Assembly: GCF_946404925.1 (NCBI RefSeq)
Contig: NZ_CAMJFM010000008.1
Coordinates: 30,960 to 94,959, forward strand
Source of the DNA: an uncultured Prevotella sp.
GTDB taxonomy: Bacteria > Bacteroidota > Bacteroidia > Bacteroidales > Bacteroidaceae
DNA length: 64,000 nucleotides
Direction of reading: 5' to 3'
The notes beneath the pieces were generated by a model that searched no databases, was not told the DNA's origin, and saw nothing but the letters and a program-made list of their open reading frames with translations. Made by a program: the position numbers and the translations under genes. Shown piece by piece: positions 53,958 to 62,282 of this stretch. Position 1 is the first letter of the stretch, and every line of letters starts with the position of its first letter.

Positions 53958-56426
53958 TTATAGTTTGATGACTTCGGAGCCAACCTTCAGCACGTGGATA
54001 GAGCGTGAATGGAGGGGGATGGTGACGGTTGTACCATCGGAGATCGAAGAGTAGACGGGCATGCCACGAAGGTCGAAGAGCTGCACCTTGGTGCCTACGG
54101 GTACGCCCATAACCACCAGCTGCGAACCACTCTTAAGCCAAGTCCAAGAGGTTTCGGCCAGATTGCCATTGATGCCGCTTGCCTCGCTGAGAATGGCGTT
54201 GATGGCGTAAGAGCTGCACTCGGGCATATCGAACTCGTAGCGAGAACCATCTACCTGCTTATTGGATACTGTGCCCGAAGTTGATGCGGTTGTGATGTTC
54301 CAACCTGTAATAACCTTGCCCTCAGGAGCTATACCCTCGAGTGTTACCTTTCTGCCAGCAAAGAACTTGCCATCGAAGACGTTTCTGGTCAGCTTAACGC
54401 CATTGAACACAACACCGGCCTCGGAAGCATTGGTGGTATAATCCTTATTGATAGTCAGGGTGATGGCGTTGCCCAGCTCGAAGTAGCTGCCTATCTGCTT
54501 GTACATCTCAGCGGTACGCTTTGAAACCCAGCTGCGGGCGCTTCCTAATTCATCGTTGTAATTGGGCCACCAAGGATTGTCGTAAACGGTGTTGCGATGT
54601 TGTTGCCACTCGTCCTTCATCATATTGTACATAGGGTCCCAAACCTCGCGGATGCGCTTCTCGTTAAGGAAATCGCCCATATAGATGCAGAAGCGGTCGA
54701 TATACTCGCGCTTAAAATCAGCATCTTCCATCAGGCGGCGGAACATTCGGGTTGACTCGCTGGTGATAGAGATCTTGGCAGAGCTGAACTTAGCAGCATC
54801 GGCGTTAAACCAATGCTCTATGATTTTGTGATCGTAGCCATTAGGCTGGCCTGCATTACCATTATAGATACCCATGGTGTAGTCGAGGTCCTTAGCTATC
54901 CAGCGCCACTTACTGCCCTCGGCTCTGGGCTTCCAGATAACATTATTGTTGCCAGGATAGTCGAGGTTGTTGAAGTACTGGTTCATAATGGTGATGCGCA
55001 GATACTCCTCCCAATCCATCTGCTCGGCATACTCTGCAAGTGTATGGCCGTGTTCACTATAGAAAGCCTTAAACTTATTGTACTCGTCGTACGTTCCCTC
55101 TTTCAATTCGCCATTTTCAAGCAGATCGATGTCCTCAAGTCCGTCGTAGTGGGTAATGATGTTGTTCTCGTTGGCACGCTCGCGGATGTTAAGCAATCCC
55201 CAGTATTTACCATTGATGTAGACTACTGATGGGCGCCAAGCCTGCCAATCGATATCGGTATTTTCAGCGAAAACACGCTGGCATACGGCATCGCGCATAT
55301 AGATGTAGTCGCGATCGTTACCAGCATTACGCAGAACAATCGATTTATAGTTGGTGAGGCCTGGACACTGATCGGGGAAGAACTCGTAGTCCATGTTCTT
55401 CTTGCCAAAACGCTTGTTGCAATAGATACCCATCGACTTGCGTGAAGCCTCGCGAGAGTAGGCGCCAGTAATACGGGTTTCGCAAAGCTGGTTGAGCTGC
55501 GAAGGCTGACCCTCGGCATCGAAGAGCTCGAAGTTGATGGGGCGGCGCCAATCCTTCTGCTGGCTCTTATTGTGGCTGTTGTTGTTTGCAAAGATACCTA
55601 TCTTTTTGTCGTTCAGATATTTGTCGTTAGTAACAATGCTGATGATAGGGATGGTGGGATAGCGATAGTGATAGATGTAAGACTGCACGGAGCTTATTGG
55701 CGACAGCCAACCATCGCAAAACAACTTGGCGCGAATGACCATTGACGAACTGATGGTAAACTCCTTGCTATACTTGGCGCTACTCTTGGTAGGCTCGGTT
55801 CCATCGGTAGTGTAGCGTATCTCGGCACCTTCAGGGCTACCTTCAGGCAGCGAGAGCGATAGCGTGATAGTCTTGCTGCCATAAACAACACGGCCCTGCT
55901 CGCTGAAAACGGGCTCGCCAAGTATATGGTCGCGAGTGCAAATCTCGCCTGTATTGGCTGCATTTGGGCTTGGAGTAAGCTGATAGCCCCATTCGTCGGC
56001 ACCATCGGTCTTGCGTCCGTAGGCAATGTTGGGCGAAGGCTGTTTCTTCAGGTCTTTCACCTTATCTACAATAGTAGAGCCTTCGAACAGGTATATCTCG
56101 CAGCCCTTGCCCGACTCCAGACGGAAGGAGGTGTGAAGGTTGGTGCCTTCTTTGTCGCAATACACCAGAATGTGTTGCTTGGGGCCGATTTCCTTTAATG
56201 GCAATTGCCAGGCATCGCTGCCGTCTTCTTTGGTACCTAACTTATATTTATTGAGAAAAATGTTAGCATCGCCAGGATTATATAACTCAACCCATGAATC
56301 GGGAAATTCGTTAAGATCGTCCATGATACAGTCGATGTTTGACTGCATAAATTCGTTGATAACAAGCTGAGCCTGGCTAGTCTGCCAGCCTAGTAATAGG
56401 GAGATGATAATGGTAAGTTTCTTCAT
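53958..56426 (-). CDS. Secreted CotH-kinase family protein with lamin-tail, chitobiase-like and sorting-tail domains
   Basis: 822 residues from the ATG at 56426; the -7 box at 56435-56442 excludes longer starts. Signal peptide MKKLTIIISLLLGWQTSQAQ, lamin-tail domain (LVINEFMQSNIDCIMDDLNE, WVELYNPGDANIFLNKYKLG), a chitobiase/beta-hexosaminidase C-terminal-like repeat (EIRYTTDGTEPTKSSAKYSK), the CotH fold (IVLRNAGNDRDYIYMRDAV, YWGLLNIRERANENNI, WRWIAKDLDYTMGIYNG) and a T9SS-type tail. CotH proteins are protein kinases in Bacillus spores; bacterial secreted versions often accompany adhesin-like domains. Its last 149 bp are duplicated in the chimeric esterase gene. Confidence 0.85.
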   Translation of the reverse strand: MKKLTIIISLLLGWQTSQAQLVINEFMQSNIDCIMDDLNEFPDSWVELYNPGDANIFLNKYKLGTKEDGSDAWQLPLKEIGPKQHILVYCDKEGTNLHTSFRLESGKGCEIYLFEGSTIVDKVKDLKKQPSPNIAYGRKTDGADEWGYQLTPSPNAANTGEICTRDHILGEPVFSEQGRVVYGSKTITLSLSLPEGSPEGAEIRYTTDGTEPTKSSAKYSKEFTISSSMVIRAKLFCDGWLSPISSVQSYIYHYRYPTIPIISIVTNDKYLNDKKIGIFANNNSHNKSQQKDWRRPINFELFDAEGQPSQLNQLCETRITGAYSREASRKSMGIYCNKRFGKKNMDYEFFPDQCPGLTNYKSIVLRNAGNDRDYIYMRDAVCQRVFAENTDIDWQAWRPSVVYINGKYWGLLNIRERANENNIITHYDGLEDIDLLENGELKEGTYDEYNKFKAFYSEHGHTLAEYAEQMDWEEYLRITIMNQYFNNLDYPGNNNVIWKPRAEGSKWRWIAKDLDYTMGIYNGNAGQPNGYDHKIIEHWFNADAAKFSSAKISITSESTRMFRRLMEDADFKREYIDRFCIYMGDFLNEKRIREVWDPMYNMMKDEWQQHRNTVYDNPWWPNYNDELGSARSWVSKRTAEMYKQIGSYFELGNAITLTINKDYTTNASEAGVVFNGVKLTRNVFDGKFFAGRKVTLEGIAPEGKVITGWNITTASTSGTVSNKQVDGSRYEFDMPECSSYAINAILSEASGINGNLAETSWTWLKSGSQLVVMGVPVGTKVQLFDLRGMPVYSSISDGTTVTIPLHSRSIHVLKVGSEVIKL
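53963..54111 (-). repeat. 149-bp sorting-tail repeat, copy B
   Basis: Probably the better-preserved context of the repeat, since the CotH protein upstream is intact. Encodes MGVPVGTKVQLFDLRGMPVY through LKVGSEVIKL. Confidence 0.95.
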
Positions 56427-56434
56427 AACGGCTG

Positions 56435-56494
56435 CAAAGGTAGTAATTTTTTTGTGTGGATTACACAATTTATTCAGAAAAAGTTGTATCTTTG
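56435..56494. promoter_or_regulatory. Divergent promoters of the CotH gene and the histidine phosphatase
   Basis: Minus strand TACCTTTG (56442-56435) for the CotH gene, 9 bp before its ATG (short leader). Plus strand TATCTTTG (56487-56494) for the phosphatase. No good -33 box at either. Confidence 0.6.
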
Positions 56495-56521
56495 CACAAT
56501 ATTAATTAATTCCAGTTTGAA

Positions 56522-57823
56522 ATGAAACGAAAACTATTAATTCTTGCCATCGGATTTGCGATGACTGCACAGGCTCAGAACGCGCCTGTATTCGAGACTT
56601 CAGCTAAAGACGAGATTGCTGCCAACATCTACTTGGCTGGTAGTAACTATCTGGACTACGATCGCCAGCTATCTGACAAAGCGCTGACACCAAGTCCGAA
56701 GAATTACGAACCTTATTATATGAGTCATTACGGACGTCATGGTTCGCGCTGGTTGATTAGCGATGGCAACTATTCTAAGCCTATCGCCACGCTGAAAGCT
56801 GCCAAACAGATGGGTAAGCTGACACCTCTGGGCGAGAAGACACTTGAGACCATCGAGGCTATCTATGCTACTGCTGATAAGCGCTTGGGCGACCTGACAA
56901 CTGTGGGCGAACGCCAGCATCATGGTATAGGTAAGCGTATGGCTCAGAACTTCCCAGAAATTTTCAAGACCAAGAACCTGAAGATAGATGCTCGTAGCAC
57001 CACTGTGAACCGTTGCATACTCTCGATGATTGCTGAGTGCGAAGAGTTGGCCGCAGCTAATCCCACAGCACAGATACACAACGACGTGAGCGAGTCTCTT
57101 CAGTACTACCTGAACCAGCCTTGGGACGGCATAGTAGAGAAGCTGGGCAAGAAGAATGGAAAGACAGAAACACATTATTCGCTGATGTGGACTCACCCAG
57201 AGCGACTGATGAAGGAACTGTTTAACGATCAACAGTTCGTCTACGAGAACATTAATGCAGGATCGCTGATGCGCCAGATATTCCATGTGGCATGCAACAT
57301 GCAGAGTCACGATACTGATTTAGAACTCTTCTCGCTGTTTACCAAAGAGGAGATTTACGACCAGTGGCGCCTTAAGAACATCGGTTGGTATATCAACTAT
57401 GGTGCATCGCCACTTTCTAGTGGAAAAATGCCTTTCAGTCAGCTGAATCTGTTGAAGAACATCATTGCTACTGCTGATACCGTTACACAGACTCAGGCCA
57501 CTCTGCGTTTTGGTCACGAGGTGTGTGTAATGCCTCTGGCTTGCTTGTTGGAGCTTGACAATTGTGGCATGGCTGTTAACAATCTCGATGAGCTCGACAA
57601 GTATTGGCGTAACTATCGCATCTTCCCTATGGGATGCAACATCCAGCTGATATTCTATCGCCCGAAGAAAGGTAAGACAGGTGATATCCTTGTAAAGGCT
57701 CTGCTTAACGAGCGCGAGGCTTATCTGCCCATCAAAACCACCCAGTGGCCATACTACAATTGGCAGGATCTGCGCAAGTATTATCTCGACAAGATAGCAG
57801 CTTTCGAAGCTGAGAATAAATAA
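56522..57823 (+). CDS. Exported histidine-type acid phosphatase (phytase/MINPP-like, branch 2)
   Basis: 433 residues. Signal peptide MKRKLLILAIGFAMTAQAQ. Catalytic loop YYMSHYGRHGSRW (RHGxR) near residue 78 and the late proton-donor region LRFGHEVCVMPLACLL (GHE instead of HD, as in multiple inositol-polyphosphate phosphatases). TTVGERQHHGIGKRMAQNFP and DARSTTVNRCILSM are the other family blocks. Probably releases phosphate from phytate or other phosphomonoesters in the periplasm or in vesicles. Confidence 0.85.
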   Translation: MKRKLLILAIGFAMTAQAQNAPVFETSAKDEIAANIYLAGSNYLDYDRQLSDKALTPSPKNYEPYYMSHYGRHGSRWLISDGNYSKPIATLKAAKQMGKLTPLGEKTLETIEAIYATADKRLGDLTTVGERQHHGIGKRMAQNFPEIFKTKNLKIDARSTTVNRCILSMIAECEELAAANPTAQIHNDVSESLQYYLNQPWDGIVEKLGKKNGKTETHYSLMWTHPERLMKELFNDQQFVYENINAGSLMRQIFHVACNMQSHDTDLELFSLFTKEEIYDQWRLKNIGWYINYGASPLSSGKMPFSQLNLLKNIIATADTVTQTQATLRFGHEVCVMPLACLLELDNCGMAVNNLDELDKYWRNYRIFPMGCNIQLIFYRPKKGKTGDILVKALLNEREAYLPIKTTQWPYYNWQDLRKYYLDKIAAFEAENK

Positions 57824-57827
57824 AAAA

Positions 57828-57855
57828 ATATCCCTCGCCAAGTGGCGGGGGATAT
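57828..57855. terminator. Bidirectional terminator between the phosphatase and asnB
   Basis: 12-bp stem ATATCCCTCGCC (57828-57839) / GGCGGGGGATAT (57844-57855) with one wobble. T-rich on the plus side (TCATTTTTATTT) and T7 on the minus side. Confidence 0.85.
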
Positions 57856-57861
57856 TCATTT

Positions 57862-59529
57862 TTATTTGTACGCTTGTTCATGTACGCCTTTCACAGCGCG
57901 TCCTGAAGGATCATTCATGCCCTTGAAGGCGGCATCCCATTCAAGGGCGATGGCTGTAGAGCAAGCTACGCTGGCCTCGCTTGGAACACTCTTGGCAGCA
58001 GAGTCGCTGGGGAAGTGTTCAGCAAATATAGAGCGGTAATAGTATTCTTCTTTGTTTTTGGGAGGGTTGATGGGGAATCGCTCAGCAGCGTGTGCCATCT
58101 GTTCATCGCTGACAGCCTCTGAGGTGATTTGCTTCAGGGTGTCGATCCATGAGTAACCTACACCATCGCTGAACTGCTCCTTTTGGCGCCAAGCCACCTC
58201 GGCTGGTAGCATATCAGCAAAGGCCTCGCGCACAATCTTTTTCTCCATCGTTGTGCCTGGGCACATCTTGGCCTCAGGGTTGGTGCGCATAGCAACATCG
58301 AGGAACTCCTTGTCGAGGAATGGCACACGGCCCTCTACGCCCCAGGCACTCAGACTCTTGTTGGCGCGCAGACAATCGTACATGTGTAGCTTAGAGAGCT
58401 TACGAACGGTCTCCTCATGAAAGTCCTTGGCTGATGGTGCCTTGTGGAAGTAGAGATAGCCTCCGAAAATCTCATCGGCTCCCTCGCCACTAAGAACCAT
58501 CTTGATACCCATCGACTTGATGACGCGGGCCAACAGATACATAGGTGTTGAGGCGCGGACGGTGGTTACATCGTAGGTCTCGATAAAGTAGATGACATCG
58601 CGGATGGCATCCAAGCCCTCTTGTATGGTGTAGTTGATTTCGTGGTGGACGGTGCCGATGTGGTCGGCTACCATTTTAGCTTTAGCAAGATCGGGCGCTC
58701 CCTTCAATCCAACAGCAAACGAGTGCAGGCGTGGCCAATAGGCTTTAGTCTTGGAATCGTCCTCAATACGATGCTCGCTGAACTTCTCGGCGATGGCTGA
58801 GATGACGCTAGAGTCCAGACCACCAGAAAGCAATACGCCATATGGCACATCACTCATCAGCTGGCGCTTAACGGCAGCCGTAAGCGCATCGTGTATAGCT
58901 GCTACGCTGGCAGTATTATCCTTTACTGCATCATAGCTGAACCAATCGCGCTGGTAGTAGCGCTTCATGCCAGGATCGCCACTCCAGTAGTAGTGGCCAG
59001 GCAGGAATGGCTCGTAGCGCTCGCACTGACCTTCGAGGGCTTTCAGCTCTGAGGCCACATAAACGGTACCATCAGCATCGTAACCAATATAAAGAGGTAT
59101 AACGCCAATGGGGTCGCGAGCAATGAGGAACTCATTCTTCTCTTCATCGTAGAGTGCAAAGGCGAAGATGCCACTCAGGTCTTCGAGGAAGTTGATGCCC
59201 TTGTCGCGATAGAGTGCCAGGATGACCTCGCAGTCGCTACCCGTCTGGAACTCATACTGGCCAGCATATTGGCGACGAATCTCCTGATGGTTGTAAATCT
59301 CGCCATTGACAGCGAGAACTTGTTTACGATCGGGTGAAAACAAAGGCTGACCACCCGATTCTGGATCCACAATGCTCAATCGCTCGTGGGCCAGAATGGC
59401 TGATCCGCCACAATAAATTCCACTCCAGTCAGGTCCGCGATGGCGGATCTTCTGACTCATCTTTAAAGCCTTTTCACGTTGTTGGTGCGTTTGCTCCTTT
59501 AAGTTGAATAATCCTACTATTCCACACAT
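57862..59529 (-). CDS. asnB: Asparagine synthase B (glutamine-hydrolysing)
   Basis: 555 residues. Class II glutaminase start MCGIVGLFNLKEQ (Cys2 nucleophile), GEIYNHQEIRRQY, then the ATP-pyrophosphatase domain with VLLSGGLDSSVISAIAEKF, VLSGEGADEIFGGY and EGRVPFLDKEFLDVA. Makes asparagine from aspartate using glutamine. Neighbour of the amt-glnB genes, forming a nitrogen-assimilation block. Confidence 0.96.
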   Translation of the reverse strand: MCGIVGLFNLKEQTHQQREKALKMSQKIRHRGPDWSGIYCGGSAILAHERLSIVDPESGGQPLFSPDRKQVLAVNGEIYNHQEIRRQYAGQYEFQTGSDCEVILALYRDKGINFLEDLSGIFAFALYDEEKNEFLIARDPIGVIPLYIGYDADGTVYVASELKALEGQCERYEPFLPGHYYWSGDPGMKRYYQRDWFSYDAVKDNTASVAAIHDALTAAVKRQLMSDVPYGVLLSGGLDSSVISAIAEKFSEHRIEDDSKTKAYWPRLHSFAVGLKGAPDLAKAKMVADHIGTVHHEINYTIQEGLDAIRDVIYFIETYDVTTVRASTPMYLLARVIKSMGIKMVLSGEGADEIFGGYLYFHKAPSAKDFHEETVRKLSKLHMYDCLRANKSLSAWGVEGRVPFLDKEFLDVAMRTNPEAKMCPGTTMEKKIVREAFADMLPAEVAWRQKEQFSDGVGYSWIDTLKQITSEAVSDEQMAHAAERFPINPPKNKEEYYYRSIFAEHFPSDSAAKSVPSEASVACSTAIALEWDAAFKGMNDPSGRAVKGVHEQAYK

Positions 59530-59583
59530 AGTTTTTTGTCTTTTTTATTATTGTTTGAATGTTTGCATTTTATTTAGAAAGGA

Positions 59584-59620
59584 GTCTTTGGACTCACGGC
59601 TGAAGCGTGAATCCAAAGAC
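59584..59620 (-). terminator. Terminator of the glnB-amt-barrel operon
   Basis: 15-bp stem with one mismatch, GTCTTTGGACTCACG (59584-59598) / CGTGAATCCAAAGAC (59606-59620). On the minus strand it is followed by TCCTTTCT. It includes the last codons of the barrel gene. Confidence 0.75.
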
Positions 59621-60289
59621 GAGATAAGCTTTCTGTGTGCTTGGGTTGGCTGCAACCTGGGCGAACACAGGGATGCTGAACGAGTCGGTAACCTTGATGT
59701 CCTTAGTGGCCTTAAGGGCCAGGTTGGTTACAGCAAAACCATCAACACCATAGAAGTCGGTGGCATAAGGAACGGCACCTACAGTTGCACTCCAATCAAC
59801 AGAGGCAAGTTTGAAAGGCGCACTGAGTTCCAGATATGAACTGTAGGCACGCTTGCCGTCCTTGTTCACTCCATCGTTACCAGCAAAGTTAGTAAACCAC
59901 TGGATGCTAGCTGCTCCGAAGTCGTAGCCAATGTTAGCCTCAAAGATGTGGCTTGTCTTATTGGCGTCGTAGAGGAAATAGCGCTCCTCTGGAGAGTTGA
60001 ACCAATAGTCGGTGATACCGATATTGAATCCGCCTGTAGAGTAGGCGAGTGTAAGGTCGAACTCCTTTGTATCAGCAGGCTCTGAGATACCAACGCTTCC
60101 CCATGCTGTGAGGCTAAGGCCTTTATAGGCAATGCCAAGGGTTGGCTGCAAAGAAGCCTCGCCGCACTCCTGACCACGCCAGATGTACTGGTTAACAACA
60201 TCAGCAGCAACTGTGGTTTCAACTTCGTCCTGTGCCGTAGCACCAATTCCTGTAGCGAACATCATCGCCATTAAAACAATCTTTTTCAT
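59594..60289 (-). CDS. Outer-membrane beta-barrel (TorF-like putative porin) next to amt
   Basis: 231 residues. Signal peptide MKKIVLMAMMFATGIGATAQ, then ADVVNQYIWRGQECGEASLQ (the xYxWRG motif of TorF-like porins), repeated strands (LSLTAWGSVGISE, FDLTLAYSTGGFNIGITDYW, IFEANIGYDFGAASIQWF) and terminal YLVFGFTLQP. Lies 20 bp after amt in the same operon, so it may help nitrogenous solutes cross the outer membrane or be induced by nitrogen limitation. Confidence 0.75.
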   Translation of the reverse strand: MKKIVLMAMMFATGIGATAQDEVETTVAADVVNQYIWRGQECGEASLQPTLGIAYKGLSLTAWGSVGISEPADTKEFDLTLAYSTGGFNIGITDYWFNSPEERYFLYDANKTSHIFEANIGYDFGAASIQWFTNFAGNDGVNKDGKRAYSSYLELSAPFKLASVDWSATVGAVPYATDFYGVDGFAVTNLALKATKDIKVTDSFSIPVFAQVAANPSTQKAYLVFGFTLQP

Positions 60290-60309
60290 AATTCTCTCTC
60301 TTTAAATTA

Positions 60310-61563
60310 TTAGTTATAACACATCTCTCCGTGCTCGTAAACGTCAAGACCCTCTTCCTCAATTCGCTTGTCAACACGCAGGCCGTGCAGCTTCTTGATA
60401 CCATAGAACAGAACTACGCCACATGCAGCAGTCCAGAGGTCGATAACCAGGATACCAAAGCACTCAGCTCCGAAGAATCCCCAACCATGACCATAGAAAG
60501 CACCGTTAGAGGTAGACAGCAGACCTGTCATGATGGTTCCCAGAATACCACAAACACCATGTACTGAAGAAGCACCAACAGGGTCGTCGATATGCAGTTT
60601 GTGATCGATGAACTCGATAGCGTAAACCAGTACGATACCACAAGCCAGACCGATGATGACAGCACCCATAGGCGATACGAGGTCGCAACCAGCGGTAATA
60701 CCTACCAGACCAGCCAGAACACCGTTCAGTGTGAGTGAGAGCGATGGTTTGCCATACTTGAACCAGGTGAGGAACATGGTAGCAGTACCACCAGCTACAG
60801 CAGCCAGGTTAGTAGTCAGGAATACGTGGCTGATAGCAATACGGTTAACCTCGCCAGAGGCAGCCAGCTGTGAACCAGGGTTGAATCCGAACCATCCCAA
60901 CCAGAGGATGAATACACCCAGAGAAGCCATAGCCAGGTTGTGACCAGGAATAGCGTTGCTCTTGCCATCCTCGCTATATTTACCAATACGTGGGCCAAGT
61001 ACGATAGCACCAATCAGAGCCAGCACACCACCTACGCTGTGTACGATAGCTGAACCAGCAAAGTCGTGGAATACATCACCAAAAGTGCTCATCATAAAGC
61101 TGTCGGCAGCATCGTTGCAGAGCCAGCCGCCACCCCAGGTCCAGTGCCCTTCGATAGGATAGATAAACAGCGAAATGGCTGCACTATAAATAAGGTACAT
61201 AGAGAACTTGGTGCGCTCGGCCATAGCACCACTAACGATAGTAGCAGATGTGGCACAGAACACTGTCTCGAAAATCAGGAAACCTTCAACGGGCAGATCG
61301 CCCTTATAAAAAGTCAGGTCGCCCCAGTTAGGCATACCAATGAAACCAGCACCTTCGCTGCCAAACATAAAGCCGAAGCCGATAAAGAAGAACAGCAATG
61401 AGCCGAACATGAAGTCAACAAAGTTCTTCATCAGGATGTTAGCCGTGTTCTTACTACGTGTAAAACCTGCCTCACAGAGGGCAAATCCGGGCTGCATCCA
61501 GAAAACCAACATGGCTGCCAATAGCATCCAAACGGTATCGAGTGATATTCCAATTTCGTTCAT
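60310..61563 (-). CDS. amt: Ammonium transporter
   Basis: 417 residues, 11 helices. AMLVFWMQPGFALCEAGFTRSKN near the N-terminus, pore histidines in FHDFAGSAIVHSVGG and SSVHGVCGILGTI, and AERTKFSMYLIYSA at the Phe gate. Conducts ammonia/ammonium across the inner membrane; gated by PII, whose gene is immediately upstream. Confidence 0.96.
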   Translation of the reverse strand: MNEIGISLDTVWMLLAAMLVFWMQPGFALCEAGFTRSKNTANILMKNFVDFMFGSLLFFFIGFGFMFGSEGAGFIGMPNWGDLTFYKGDLPVEGFLIFETVFCATSATIVSGAMAERTKFSMYLIYSAAISLFIYPIEGHWTWGGGWLCNDAADSFMMSTFGDVFHDFAGSAIVHSVGGVLALIGAIVLGPRIGKYSEDGKSNAIPGHNLAMASLGVFILWLGWFGFNPGSQLAASGEVNRIAISHVFLTTNLAAVAGGTATMFLTWFKYGKPSLSLTLNGVLAGLVGITAGCDLVSPMGAVIIGLACGIVLVYAIEFIDHKLHIDDPVGASSVHGVCGILGTIMTGLLSTSNGAFYGHGWGFFGAECFGILVIDLWTAACGVVLFYGIKKLHGLRVDKRIEEEGLDVYEHGEMCYN

Positions 61564-61575
61564 AATCCTGAAAAT

Positions 61576-61610
61576 TTAATTCTTAATTCTTAACTCTTAA
61601 TTCTTAATTA
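61576..61610 (-). repeat. Five 7-bp tandem units between glnB and amt
   Basis: TTAATTC, TTAATTC, TTAACTC, TTAATTC, TTAATTA on the plus strand; the last unit includes the glnB stop. Fills most of the 44-bp spacer. Same class as the other 7/8-bp spacer repeats, without an evident partner arm in amt. Confidence 0.75.
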
Positions 61611-61955
61611 CTTCTTGTCACGAAGTACAGTGTCACCATTCTCACCAGTACGTATTGACCATGTGTCGATGACGTCGCTCACGAAGATACGGCCATCGCC
61701 AATCTCGCCTGTGTGGGCTACCTGCAGAATCACTTTTACTGTTGGATCGAGGAATATGTCGCGACACACAATGGTGATAGCGACACGCTCGATCACGTCG
61801 GTGCTGTACTGTACACCACGATAAATTCTCTCCTGACGGCTCTGTCCGATGCCGTGTACGTCATGGTACTCAAACCAGTCGATGTCGGATGATAGCAAAG
61901 CAGCTTTCACCTCCTCGAACTTAGTCTTACGGATAATCGCTTCAATCTTTTTCAT
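61608..61955 (-). CDS. glnB: Nitrogen regulatory protein P-II
   Basis: 115 residues from the ATG at 61955; an in-frame TTG lies three codons earlier. MKKIEAIIRKTKFEEVKAAL, T-loop GIGQSRQERIYRGVQYSTDV retaining both tyrosines, HTGEIGDGRIFVSDV (B-loop) and a C-terminal RTGENGDTVL. Reads 2-oxoglutarate and ATP/ADP and plugs Amt. Co-transcribed with amt. Confidence 0.94.
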   Translation of the reverse strand: MKKIEAIIRKTKFEEVKAALLSSDIDWFEYHDVHGIGQSRQERIYRGVQYSTDVIERVAITIVCRDIFLDPTVKVILQVAHTGEIGDGRIFVSDVIDTWSIRTGENGDTVLRDKK

Positions 61956-62282
61956 ACCTTTCAAACTTTTACCTAATTAATATATAAAACACGAATTTGA
62001 TGACACTTTGTCATTTCTTGGGTGCAAAGTTAATGCATTTTGATAGCAAAACAATTGTTATCGTGCACATTTTGTTATTTTTTATTTTTCTCGCTTATTC
62101 TTTTGTTAGCATTATTTAAGTTTTGCTTTCAAATTGTAAGCAAAACACTCAAAATACTTATGAATTGTTACTTTTTGCCAAAATGAAGATGATTATGCTA
62201 AGTATTTCTTTAATATTTATCCAAAATGTGCTACCTTTGCACCCGTAAAAAAAAGAATTGTATAACGCAAACATTATATATT
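61956..62282. promoter_or_regulatory. Divergent promoter region of glnB and dapL
   Basis: Minus strand TAACTTTG (62032-62025) followed by CACCC for glnB; plus strand TACCTTTG (62232-62239) followed by CACCC for dapL. Between them is A/T-rich sequence with a palindrome AACAATTGTT (62050-62059) just upstream of the glnB box, a possible regulator site. No gene or RNA seen. Confidence 0.55.
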
